Below, piece after piece: positions 20,184 through 30,551 of a stretch of DNA of 30,812 nt. This DNA comes from Lentinus brumalis. Taxonomy: Eukaryota; Basidiomycota; Agaricomycetes; Polyporales; Polyporaceae. Position 1 is the first letter of the stretch. The number at the start of each line of letters is the position of its first letter. The notes below the pieces were generated by a model that did no database searches, had not been told where the DNA came from, and saw only the letters and a program-made list of their open reading frames with translations. The stretch covers positions 1 through 30,812 of the forward strand of contig MARA01000112.1 in the NCBI GenBank assembly GCA_001792895.1, in the 5' to 3' direction. The position numbers and the translations under genes are program-made.

Positions 20184-21873
20184 CTACTCAACGTCAGGGA
20201 AAAACATGTTTCCAAGTGCAACAAGATCATCGTTGTACGTCTGCCACTCGCCTGCTCGCAACATCATGCCAGACATACCCACTTTCCCTGCGGTTTTTGC
20301 AAGCTCCACCATGGCTTGGCGCTCAGCCCTCAGGTATGCCATACGCTCCCCTGAGTACATATTCGTGTCGTATGCCATGCGCACCAGGGATAAGTAGGCC
20401 TCTCGGTGCTCCAGGACTGGGGCTTCATTGTGTGGGAGAGATCGAACACCAGGAGCCAATGGATCACCCGGGGAAACATCGCCTGTACCCGGCATGCCAG
20501 GCGTAGATGCCATCGCACTCTCGGACGGAACCGGGACTGCTGCAGGCACTGAAGGCTCCGAAAAAGCGACGCGCTTGCGACGCTTTGATGGACGAGATGC
20601 TGTTGTAGGCTCTATGAAGGTGTCGGTGGCGGGTGGCTGCTGGGTACAGGGACAGTCCCCGGCACTGGAGCAGTGGAGCGGAGTGGACTTCCGGGAAGTG
20701 GAGTATTGAAGCCAAGCGGGCTTCCAGGCACGGGGGCGGTAAAACCGAGCAGGGTTGCAGGCACTGGGGCGGTAAAGCCGAGCGGGGTTGTGGGCACTGG
20801 GGCGGTAAAGCCGAGCGGGGTTGCGGGCACCGGAGCGGCGGAGCCCAGTGGGGTTGCAGGGACTGGAGCCGTGAAGCCTAGAGGTGTTCTAGGGACAGGA
20901 GCTTGCACGCTCGATGAACGGTGGGGCACTTGATCCTGAACACCAAGAGGAGCCCCCGGCACTCGGACCTTGACGTCAGACTTGGGGCCGGGCAGGGCGA
21001 CATTAAAGTCAAACGGATTGCCGGAGACAAGCCCCTCAAAGCCCAAACCAGTGACTCCGGCAAAGCTAGAGGCGCTGCTAGGAGCTCCAATGGGACTACC
21101 GGGGATGCGCGAGTGCATGGCGGGCACAGCGGGCACAGTAGACGGGCTGCGGACGGGGGATGCAGTGGGCACGCCGGACGGGATGGGCAACGCGGGCACA
21201 GTCGAGGGCACAGGCACCGCGGGCACTGCGGGCACGGCTTGGGGCACAGGCTCGACGGGCGCCACGGGCACAGTGGATGGCGTGGGCATGCCGAGCGTAA
21301 CAGGTATGAGCCCATTACTTGGGCCACCAGCTAGATTATATGCATGATCAGCCTTGTAGGGATGGTTGAACTAGACACAGCACGCACGTGGTGACACTAG
21401 AGCAAACTTCATGCCCAGTTCTCTTCTCCCGTTGACATACCACCCCACTGTTGGTGGGTCTATGGCCATTTCTGGGGACTGCTGAGAACTCTCTCCTGGG
21501 TTTGTCTCATCCTCGCTCTGGTCAGCACTTTGATCGATTGCCCTAAAGCTAGTCTTGTGCTTCGTGTTCTGCTTCTATAACGGTGCATCAGTATGTTGTG
21601 CCCGGCCATTGTGCCTGGCAGAACCTTCAAGCCTCACCTGAGACATGGTGGTCTTTGTATCATCTGGGTCAGAAAGACACCATACCAGCAAGCATATATT
21701 GACTTACCTCTGACAGGATCCACGGGGGAGGAGTCAAAGGCAGAAAAGGGCAAACGACAATGATTTGGCATGTGCGTCTCCAAGCGCCAGAATCGAGATC
21801 TCATCAGATAAGGTTTGATTGCACGAGTCTTGGGCCGATGCCTTGACCATTGTCTGCATTCTCTCCAACTCAT
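20184..21873 (-). CDS. Pro-rich repeat protein with KRRKR motif, one unresolved frame break
   Basis: Minus-strand model: exon 21873-21708, intron 44 nt (GTAAGT), exon 21663-21638, intron 63 nt, exon 21574-21388, intron 57 nt, exon from 21330. Phases agree through the ATG-like in-frame Met at 21289. The N-terminus is basic (KTRAIKPYLMRSRFW). A long Pro/Val/Ala-rich region follows, with about seven 11-residue repeats of the type PLGFTAPVPAT (33-bp DNA repeat). Near 20620-20660 the coding frame moves by one base without a believable intron; beyond it the reading is RPSKRRKRVAFSEPS (possible nuclear signal) and a C-terminal helix region (YLSLVRMAYDTNM...RAERQAMVELAK) ending at 20184. The break may be a real indel or a repeat-related assembly error. 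Function is unknown. Confidence 0.55.
20668..20900. repeat. 33-bp tandem repeat encoding 11-residue Pro-rich units
   Basis: On the plus strand the word GGCGGTAAAGCCGAGCGGGG recurs with 33-base spacing (about 20735, 20768, 20801, then diverged copies on both sides). On the minus strand it encodes PLGFTAPVPAT-like units. Confidence 0.85.
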
Positions 21874-21917
21874 CCCCTACGTTGAACACGCTCTGTTACA
21901 TTCATCCCTCAGACAAC
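21874..21917. promoter_or_regulatory. 44-bp space between two divergent start codons
   Basis: The inferred ATGs at 21873 (minus) and 21918 (plus) face away from each other. If both starts are right, the two transcripts must start inside each other's gene or overlap; otherwise one start is wrong. Confidence 0.35.
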
Positions 21918-24900
21918 ATGGAAACAGTCCCTGTCACCCCTGAAGCCCTCCTCCAGCAAGTGCGCAAAGTTGCCCACTTTGCCCACCTTGCCTGGAGTGC
22001 TCGGCCTGCCCTCGATCACCCAACCCGAGCGCACTGGGAAGCACAGTTCTACGCTGCAATCCCTCAGCTAGAGCTGTTGCTCAAGCATGCGACGTGGTCC
22101 AACATCCCGGTCCCCCCCTTTGTGCTCGCATTTCTTCACGAACACAACCAAGCCTATGAAGCCCGGCGGCCGTACGACATCGAGGCCATGGACCCTGCCA
22201 CCGCCCCCTTTGCTGTGAAGAACTTCATCCTCGAGGACGCAAATGTTGTGGGCAATTTGGGCAAGGAGCCTGGTGCGTGCCATGAGCCTGGCTATTATTG
22301 CTGCTACTGACTGATGCCAACCAGCCGCTGCCGCTGCGACAGCTTCCGCGGGCACTGCCGCAGCCCCCCCCGTCCAGTCTGTCACCACTCCGTCCCCCGC
22401 TGCCCAGCCCACGGACACCTCGAGCGGGCATGCGGCAAAGAAGAACATCCCAGCCCCGCCTGCTCAGGTTGAAACCAAGTCCTCCCCATCCCCTGCACCT
22501 GGTGCTAGCCGCACAACCCGCATCACCCGTTCTGGCCGGCGTAGTGCTAGCACAACATTTCCCGCTGCCACCCCAGTCTCAACATCGGACATGAAGCCGG
22601 GCACGGGCAGTGCGGGCAGGCGGGGCACCTCGAGCAATGCCCCTCGGGCAAGCCGGACAGGCAGGTCGAGCTCAGCGTCGCAGGGCGCCAGGGAGATGTC
22701 ACTGCACAAGCCCATCAAGATGGACAAGTCTGGCAGGACGGTCAAACGCGGGAAGCCCCTCGTGAATCCTGGACCCTTGCCCGGCAACTACGACTTCCAG
22801 AAGCAGAAGCTGGTGGACAACTGGGTTCCTATGGTATGTAACGTTGACTCGTCCACCTACGCTCAATGCTATGTCCCTAACATCCACTTAGAAAATCCCC
22901 TGCGAATGTTGCCACCGTGACAACCTGACATGCCGCATGAACTTCCTCACCGGCGCCGCGTGCAACCACTGCAAGAACCATCGCCGTGCCTGCAGCCTTA
23001 CCCCTCCCGGCAAGTGGACGCTGTTCGAGCGCACCTATATCGTGTTCCACTTCCAGCAAAAGAACAAGCCGAACAACCCGAAGCTCAAGCACCCCCGCAC
23101 CTCGATCAGCAAAGCTGTGCAGCAGGAGCTGAAGGACTCTGGGGTTCCTGGCTGGTACACAAAGCAGCTGGTGGCGCTGGGACGATCGTACTGGGCCTCG
23201 GATGCGGGAAGCGCTATGCGCCCGTCAAGGAAGGCTCGAAGCGTGGCCATGTCCTCGCTCCTGTCTCTGGCAATGAGGACAGTGAGGAGGATGAGTCCAC
23301 CACCGGTGCACCGCACTCCCGCTCTCACTCTCGGAAGTCGATGGCTGGCAGTGATGAAGAGAGTGAGGACGATGGACCTGAGTACGACGAGGATGCTGAG
23401 TATGATGAGGACGAGGAGGACATAGGGAAGGGCGACGATGCTGAGGAGGACGAGGAGAACGAGGAGGACGAGGAGAACGAGGAGGACGAGGAGGACGAGG
23501 AGGACGAGGAGGACGAGGAGGACGACGACGATGACGGGAAGGGGGACAAGAAGCGGCGCTGCCGTCCCTCATCCTCATCTCACTCAAGTGCCCCCAAGCC
23601 CAAGAAGGCAAGCGGCCAGGGAAAGAAGACCCCCGCCGTCTACCAGGGCACTGAAGACGAGGATGAGGAGGTCAGCATCCTCAGGATCAAGCTCAAGGGC
23701 AAGCACAAAGCAGTGGGCACGGGCAAGCCGCCGGGCACGGGCAAGCCGCCGGGCACGGGCAAGCCGCCGGGCACGGGCAAGCCACCGGGCACGGGCAAGC
23801 CACCGGGCACGGGCAAGCAGGGCAGCCGACACAAGTCGTCCAATGTTGTCCTTTCTGAGGAGGACAGCAGCATTGACTCGCAGGTGGACGAGCTTGCTGA
23901 CGATGCTGCGGCACAGGCAGATCAGCAGGAGGACACCCGGTTCCTTCCCGAGCAGGAGGAGACCCGGTTTCTTCCCAAGCAGAACGAGAACCTGTTCGAG
24001 GAGGCACCGCATGGTCAGAAGAGGCACCGTGAGACCCCAGCTGAGTCCATGGACGAGGTGAGCTCCATGGATCCTGGATTGTTGCCAGGAGAAGACGTGG
24101 CCGCTGAGTCTGCACACTTTCAGCCAGAACGCAAGCGGTTTCGTCGAGGGACATCAGAGGTTCCTGATCATGGTGGTGAGTGCCACCTTCTCTGCATTGT
24201 TTGCTTCACTAATTGATTCAGTTTCGTGGCGTGACATGCCCATGATAGAAGACTTCGTCTCTCCTGTCGTTCCAGCCAGATCCAGGGAAGACCATTCCAG
24301 ATCTGAGTCGCTGTTTGCCCCCGATTTCGACGTCATGCCCCATGATGAGGAGCCCTTCGACGACATCTCCAGTGCGAGCAGCATCAATGGCCTGAAGGCT
24401 GCAATTGTGCACCATCTTCGCGTGCTCCAGACCCACGCCAATGAGAGCCAAGGCGCGGAGATCACCTCCCTCAAGTTTTCCCTCATGGAGGCCACGGCGT
24501 CGAGGGAGGCGCTCCGCCAGAAGCTCGACCGCGCATTGCTCCAGGTCAGGAACCAATCCGAGCAGATTGCTGGTCTGGAACGCAAGGTTGACGAATTGAG
24601 GGGCCGCATGGACATGGGCACCACTTCCCTGCAGCCGCTGTTGGATGAGTCCTCGTATGAGTGTCTGTTCCCGCGCAGTCCATTCTTTGCTGAGTTCTCT
24701 ATATGCAGATATACAAACCCAGACGAGATGCAGCAAGGTCCCTCTATGCAGAATACGATGGCAGAGGGCCCATCCACTCTGCCACCCATTGCCCGCTCCT
24801 CTCCGCCCCAAACTTATGCATTCACCCCAACGCCCCTCTTTGGTGCGTGTCGATCTCCTCCGTCAGCTCCCAGATTCTGACTGCAGATGCAGTACAACCG

Positions 24901-25341
24901 GAAACAGCTGGGCCCAACCAATCTGGTAGTGGCAATGTCAAAGAGATGATAGTCATGCCCGACGTGAAGGGCAGCGAGGTTGAGGCCAAGATAGTCGAGA
25001 AAGCGAGCCCCGATGACTCCGGCAGCGGCAGCCTCCAGCAGACAGTAGCCCCGACCAATGTGAAGGCCACCGACGTCGACATGGAGGCAGCCGAGGTCGA
25101 CATGGAGGCAGCCAAGGCCCACATCGAGGAGGTCCACATCGAGGAGGTCCACGTCGAGAAGGTCCACGTCGAGGCAGGTGAGGTCGGTGTCGAGGAAGGC
25201 GAGGTCCATGTCAAGGAAGGCGAGGTTCACATCAAAGAAGGTGAAGTTCACATTGAGGAAGCCAAGGTCGACATCGAGGATGGTGAGTTGCAGGAGTCGT
25301 CAATGGGCGAGGTCGACGAAGGCGAGGCGCAAGGATTGTGA
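21918..25341 (+). CDS. Zn2Cys6-like, acidic, coiled-coil repeat protein
   Basis: Exons 21918-22272, 22325-22833, 22892-24175, 24222-24654, 24709-24842, 24887-25341; introns are 44-58 nt with GTGCGT/GTATGT/GTGAGT donors and consistent phases. Within exon 3 the frame changes near 23171-23229: either a short intron (donor GTGGCG at 23171, acceptor 23211 or 23229) or an indel. Order of parts: a helical N-terminus, an Ala/Ser/Pro linker with basic patches, a six-cysteine motif CX2CX6CX9CX2CX6C (22901-22992), a long acidic Glu/Asp tract (about 23380-23530), six GTGKPP units, a coiled coil (about 24400-24630), and a C-terminal series of EVHIEE/GEVHVKE repeats. The cysteine spacing fits the fungal Zn2Cys6 DNA-binding class, but it lies mid-protein rather than at the N-terminus. 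A nuclear DNA- or chromatin-binding role is inferred. Confidence 0.7.
22901..22992 (+). other. Zn2Cys6-like cysteine cluster
   Basis: The translation shows six cysteines spaced CX2CX6CX9CX2CX6C with basic residues (HRD, KNHRR) between them, inside the limits of the fungal binuclear zinc cluster. A seventh Cys falls between the first two. Confidence 0.65.
23719..23820. repeat. 18-bp tandem repeat encoding GTGKPP
   Basis: About six units of GGCACGGGCAAGCCGCCG, differing only at CCG/CCA, in frame within the zinc-cluster gene. Confidence 0.95.
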
Positions 25342-25769
25342 TTGCGAACGGCAGCTATAGCGGAGGTCACGGACATGGACCCCAAGCATATTGAAAATTT
25401 CCTCTCATCCATCTTGCTTGTACCAATGTATATCACAGCCATATTTGAAGTTCACATGCGTCCATAGCCTTGCCCACTGTGCCCGCTGTGCTGCCCGCCG
25501 TGCCCATATGGAACTTTGCGTCTAATGCCCCATCCAGCTGACTGGCTGAAACCATTTGCGATATGGTAAGTTATGATACTATGACACCCTTGAGTGTCGT
25601 ATCTATCATAGCTGTGGTACTGGCACATTCAGATTTGGCAAAGCCAGGCATGCAAATAATGCCCGTGCTGCCCGGGGTGCCCGTCTGCGACATTTGTGCC
25701 AAAGGTTTGCATACTGTTATTGAGACAATACATGACAGAAATAACCGAAAAGAGTACCCATCCCTCTCC
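25342..25769. other. convergent spacer with GTGCCC words
   Basis: It lies between the 3' ends of two converging genes. It includes clusters of GCCCGCTGTG/GTGCCCAT near 25470-25510 and 25660-25690. No gene is supported. Confidence 0.5.
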
Positions 25770-28716
25770 TCACACCTTGCGTTTACCAGCAGTGGTGCGG
25801 TTCGTTCGGCGGAGCTTTGCAGGTGGCGGTGACTCGGGGTCCTGGTCGGCGCTATGTTCCCCCTTGCGCTTGCGCAACTCCCGCGGTTCCGGCTGTGTGC
25901 CTCGCGAGCGAGTCTGTCGAGCCACAGCGCCAGGTAGATTCTCCGCATTGGCCCACTGTTGCCGGCCTCCGCGTGTGTTCGCCTCCACCACCTGCCCTGC
26001 AAGCCCCTCCAAGATTGACTGTGGCTCAGGGTTGATAGAGCTAACAGCCATCTCCCGTTCCACCTGAGCAGCCGAGGATGTGGAGGACGAGGCTGTGGGG
26101 ATGCTTTGGCTTGGAGTGACGGCTGGGCCGTCGTCCTTGCCCTTGCCCTTGCCCTTGCCCGTGCCCGTGCCCGTGCCCGATGCTATGCCCATGCCCGATG
26201 CTGTGCCCATGGCCAATGCGGTCCCTGCGGTCGTGCCCGTGGTGCCCGGGTGAACGGACTTGATGCAGGCAGGCAGAAGTGTCTCCACAATGTGCGAGAA
26301 CCTTGCCTCACTGTTGGCCAGGTAGTCAGGGCCACCATATGGCACGGACTCACCCTCCTCACATGAGTTAGCAATGTGGGCGTCGCGAAGAGCTAGACCC
26401 ATGGCTAGTGCCCATTGCTGAACTTCACTCATGGAGGACGACCCGCACAGCGTGTGAGTGCTGAGCCATGTCATGACAGCGTGCCACTTCTCGCTGTCTG
26501 AATGTATTGCAGGTGGCATGCCGAAGTCCGACGAGTCCCAGGATGCCCAACTACCTGGCCCAACATCCTTGAACGTTGACCGGTGGCGGAACTGCAGGTG
26601 GCATGGTCAGATTTGCATTGAAGGCAGCAGCGGCAAACTCACCATGTGGACCCACGATCTCAGCACAGCCTGATAGTCAGGCTCGGTGCTCAATGCCCAT
26701 AGGAACGGGAAAAGCCGTTCAGGCTTCTGCCTGACCCAGGTGGGGGGCTTGGCCTGCGCCTTTACAACCAAACGGGGATCTGGGAGGGTGGCACCAGCTC
26801 CGCGTGTCTTGCCGGCTGACCTGGACCCATGATTGGGCGCCGGAACAGGAGGTGCACCATCCTCCTCACCAGAGACATTGATGTCGATCTCCTCTTCCCC
26901 AGGGGAGTCTTCATCCGACCCAAGATCAGGCGACGATTCGCCCGGAGACTCATCGCTAGAGGTCGCATCCGGCTCCTTCTCCAACTCCGAGCGGGATGCC
27001 CGCCGTGCCCGCTCTGCCCACTTGCGCTGCCCGGTGCCCTTGCCCTTGCCCTTGCCCGTGCCCTTGCCCTTGCCCTCCTCACTCTTCTTGGCATTCGCAG
27101 CCATATTCTTCTGAGGACGAGGAGCAGGCTGACCGGACTTCTTCTGAGGTCGAGGAGCGGGCCGACCAGACTTCTTCTTCGGGGCAGGACGGGCAGCAGG
27201 TTCTTCATCAGAGTCAGACGAGGCTGCACTGCCCGCAGAGCCCTTGGGAGCAAGGTCCAGGACGGCCTGAAGGTCCCAAGCACCTTTGGGCGGAGCTACA
27301 ACACAGCGTACACGTTTCTCATGCTGCTCCTTCTCCGCGTTCTTGGCCACTGTGCCGTTGTACTTCGCCGTATGACGAGAGCTGCCGTCCCACCAGTGAG
27401 TGAAGCGGAAACGAAGAGTGGGGTCATCTTCTTCCTGTAGCTCGAGAACCCTCTCCCACCACTGGCACATGGGCACGACATTCATGCGAGTGGGCTCCTT
27501 GACCGTGATGCCGCCTGAGAAGAGCCCTTCACGGAAGTAGAGCTCTGGGTGAGCTGCAATCGTCGCCCAAGCAACACTTGCGTTCTTGAAGCCACAGGCA
27601 AGAGCTAATAAGTCCGAGTGAGTGACCGGGCAAGTGCGAAGACGAAGAGGCACCTACACCAGTGAAGCGAAACAAATGCACGCATGATGCTCTCCTTCTC
27701 AACCTGGCGACGGAACTCATCCATGGACGGCAGGATGGGGGTGCCGTCGGGGAAGAGTTTGAACTCATATTTTGGCTTGAGCTCCGTCAGGTTCAGGCCG
27801 GGCTCCTTGCGGAGGTCATGACGTTCCGGGAACAAAGAGAGCTCAGCAAACCGGGCGAAGAGGTTGTGGTAGTCCGTCTTCCAGTTGGGAAATGCTGTTG
27901 TGAACTTTGGACACTCCGGCTTCACTGAGTTCCACTGCATGCTGATGTCGTATCTAGTGCCTGCCCGGTCAGTGCCCGTCGTGCCCGTAAGGGTGCCCGT
28001 AGCACTCACCGGCCCCAGTTCAGCTTTGATAGCTTGTCACGGTAGTAGAATGTGAGCTCGCTAACTGCGCCAGCTTGGGTGTATAGTAGGACAATGAAGG
28101 ACTCGACCCAATCAGCAAGTCGTCGCTCGGCAATGCTGTATAGGTGCAAGGTGTCAGTGCAGGCAAAATTCTCGCAGGAATAAACACGCACAGCGATTGC
28201 AACTCTGGGTCAGCACCATCCTCAGTCCATTCATCTGCCTGCCTCTCAAAACCAGACTTTTCCTCCGGCGCCAGCTCTCCCCACATCTGTGACCGGGCAG
28301 TGTTGAGTGCGGCAATGAAGACCTTGCCCTGCTCTTCGATGATATCGGCCACCCGCTCCATGATGTCCTTCTCACGCACAATGTAGAACACTTCACGTGC
28401 GGTCCAGACCGTGCGAAGTGAGCGAGGGAGCCGGGAGTCCTTGGTGGGGGCGTTGTTGGAGAACCAGTGTGTAACCTTCTGTGGGCAGATAAGCATGTAC
28501 ACATGGAACAGGTGGTTTCATAAAATGTACCGTGCGAATGAACTCGTATGCATACGGGTTGTTGTCGTCGATGCCACGCCCGCGGACAATAGTAAGCACC
28601 AAGGCCGCTTTGGCCTCCTGCTTCTCGAGGCGAGACTTTGTCGCCCAGTCTTCAAGGGCAGCTCGGAGGAGCTCAATTTCATCATGAGTTAGGGAGATGT
28701 CGGTGGGCGCGGGCAT
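25770..28716 (-). CDS. large charged protein with Lys/Arg-rich and acidic regions, unknown family
   Basis: Six-exon model on the minus strand: 28716-28531, 28478-28192, 28135-28010, 27953-27704, 27653-26643, 26591-25770. Introns are 50-56 nt (GTACAT, GTGCGT, GTGAGT, GTTGAG, GTGAGT donors). Phases agree throughout and give about 893 residues; an in-frame ATG at 28851 is an alternative start. The N-terminal ~300 residues look folded (DISLTHDEIELLRAALEDW; MWGELAPEEKSGFERQADEW, which recalls an HMG-box-like W-x-x-L-x-x-E-E-K-x-x-[FY] pattern; TFYYRDKL). The centre has WWERVLELQEEDD...RFRFTHWWDGSS, then disordered basic repeats (RPAPRPQKKSGQ, GKGKGTGKGK) and acidic Ser/Asp/Glu stretches. The last exon has a helical part (YLANSEARFSHIVETLLPACIK), a GTGTGKGK run and ends in KLRRTNRTTAGKRKV. 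A nuclear, nucleic-acid-associated role is inferred. It is divergent to the TET/JBP gene. Confidence 0.72.
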
Positions 28717-29172
28717 ACTGAGTCGACAGCAGTCAATGGACGATAGCAGGCAGTGGACAATGACAGTCAGTTGGCACCGAGCTGAGGGGTGGGCACAGTC
28801 AGACCGGGCCAGCACGGTAGTCCAGGACATCATGTGAGCGCGACTTGGCATGATAAAATCACCTAATCGATCATCATGTTGGGTCTGGCCTGGGTGATCT
28901 TTGTGCAGGACATGATTGCACTAACATCTAAAGAGGAACAAGTCATATCTGTAGGCCCCAAAACGGCTCCCTTTGAATGCGCACAAAGTATGCCACGTAC
29001 TTAGAGCACTATTCGGTCTTTCTGCGGAGGCAATGCCTATTGTTATAGGCTGAAAGAGTGACAGTGTGCGATATCGAACTACGCTCTTTGTGCGGCGCGG
29101 TAAAGCACAGCCACACATGCCGGGGCAACGTTTAAAAAGAGTGGTTGCAATATCTTTCCCCCCAAAAAAACT
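28717..29172. promoter_or_regulatory. divergent intergenic region upstream of the TET/JBP gene
   Basis: 456 bases lie between the inferred starts of the large minus-strand gene and the dioxygenase gene (321 if the minus gene starts at 28851). A TATA-like TTTAAAAAG is at 29131-29139, 34 bases before the dioxygenase ATG, followed by a pyrimidine run and an A-run (29155-29170). Confidence 0.45.
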
Positions 29173-30486
29173 ATGGGCGACGAGGAGTTAGCTGACGTGC
29201 TAGCGCAGATCCGGTTCACTGACCGGGTCTCGCATTATCTCGTTGAGCTATTCAAGTCTGTGCTCGCCGGGCAGAAGGTTTGGCGCGCAGCAGAGCGTCT
29301 CTCAGCCTTGCACGACCCGACTTGGCCCCATGAGTTCCATGAAGATCTGCAGCATGCAGCCAAGGTGCTTGCATCGGCGTGGTGTTATCAAGGTCAGTCC
29401 TGCTATAGTGGCGTCATGTTCCCGGTAATGACCGCATGTTGTCAGTCCCGGTGCCCTGGAATGCAGAGGACCTCCGGGCATCACTCTCCAAGCAGCCTCG
29501 CGGTCTGAACATGGAACACGAGAATGAGCTGTTGCAGCGATTTCCACCAATTTCATCGATTGAGCATGTCAAACGTGGTCATTATGCCCTACTCCAGCGG
29601 CCGGGCATATTTGTGGACACGTCCGGGCATGTCCTCGCGTGGATGTTACCCCAGATTCTGACACCAGCACGACAGGTATGCTCCTCTCCCCTGCGCCATA
29701 TCAAAACACATATTCATCTCCGTCACAAGTCCAAGATCCTGCGTGCTACAAAGCATCTGCAGGAGCAGTTGAAAACCACGGGCAAAACGGGCACGGGCAA
29801 GAAGTTGATGATACAATGGCGCACCGCCCCGACATTCTACCAACCCGGGCAGGAATGGCCTGCGGGAAGCTGGCTGGGCACTCCGGGTGGATATGCCGTT
29901 GGACACAAGGTGCGCATACATTTCTCCAGGCCGGTGCTATCCTTGAGCTAACCTAACCCGGGCAGACGGGGCATACACTCCCCGTCCGAGTGTTTCACTG
30001 AATGCAGCTGGCAGCCTCGAGTGGTGCAAGGACATGAAGGAATCGGGTGCACTTCTGAGTGCCATACTTCGGGTTTGCCATCCCAAACAGTATGAAGCCG
30101 GACGGACGTCCCTGCTGCGCATGGCTACCCTCCCTCGGGTCGCTGAGGTATTGCCCGTATGGCCCAGTATCTTCAACACGGTGCAGATTATATCCAACCG
30201 GGCTAGTCCGTTCCATCGCGATACAGCAGGCCAGCCCTCGTGGTATGACTTGCTTGTTGCGTTAGGAACTTACCCGCGGGCGGAGCTTGTGTTGCGGAAT
30301 CTCGGTGTCCAGCTGGGGTACAAGCCGGGCACAATCGCTTTGTTCTGCGCCATGATCATTCATCACGGCGTCGGAGCCGTTCCGCCGGACCGTCTCTGTT
30401 TTTCCTGGTTTATGTCATCAGCTGTGCATACCAATTTGGGGGTCCCGGCAGTGCCCTGGATGTCTTTGCACTCGTACCCTCTGTAG
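29173..30486 (+). CDS. TET/JBP-family 2-oxoglutarate/Fe(II) dioxygenase (predicted 5-methylcytosine oxidase)
   Basis: Exons 29173-29392, 29446-29675, 29730-29886, 29966-30486, about 375 residues. The third intron (29887-29965, donor GTGGAT) is the least certain; the usual-looking donor at 29910 leaves the wrong frame. The C-terminal domain carries the family signature: ISNR (Asn ~280), FHRD with Fe(II) ligands His ~286 and Asp ~288 (30214-30222), WYDLLVALGTYP, LGYKPGTIALF, the distal HGV histidine ~336, and DRLCFSWFM whose Arg ~345 fits the 2-oxoglutarate-binding arginine. All key residues are present, so catalysis is plausible. Characterised fungal TET proteins oxidise 5mC to 5hmC and further. 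In mushrooms such genes are multiplied and often lie in KDZ-class transposons. The N-terminal 200 residues are helical and include WNAEDLRASL and a GKTGTGKK basic run. Confidence 0.85.
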
Positions 30487-30551
30487 CTTCTCTTTCCCTT
30501 GCTCTATTTGCCGTTCCTTGACTTCGCTACCCTCCCTTGCATGTTCCAGTC

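Noticed and set aside
23325..23549. Poly-Ser minus-strand ORF
   Set aside because: Antisense of the acidic Glu/Asp tract of the zinc-cluster gene.
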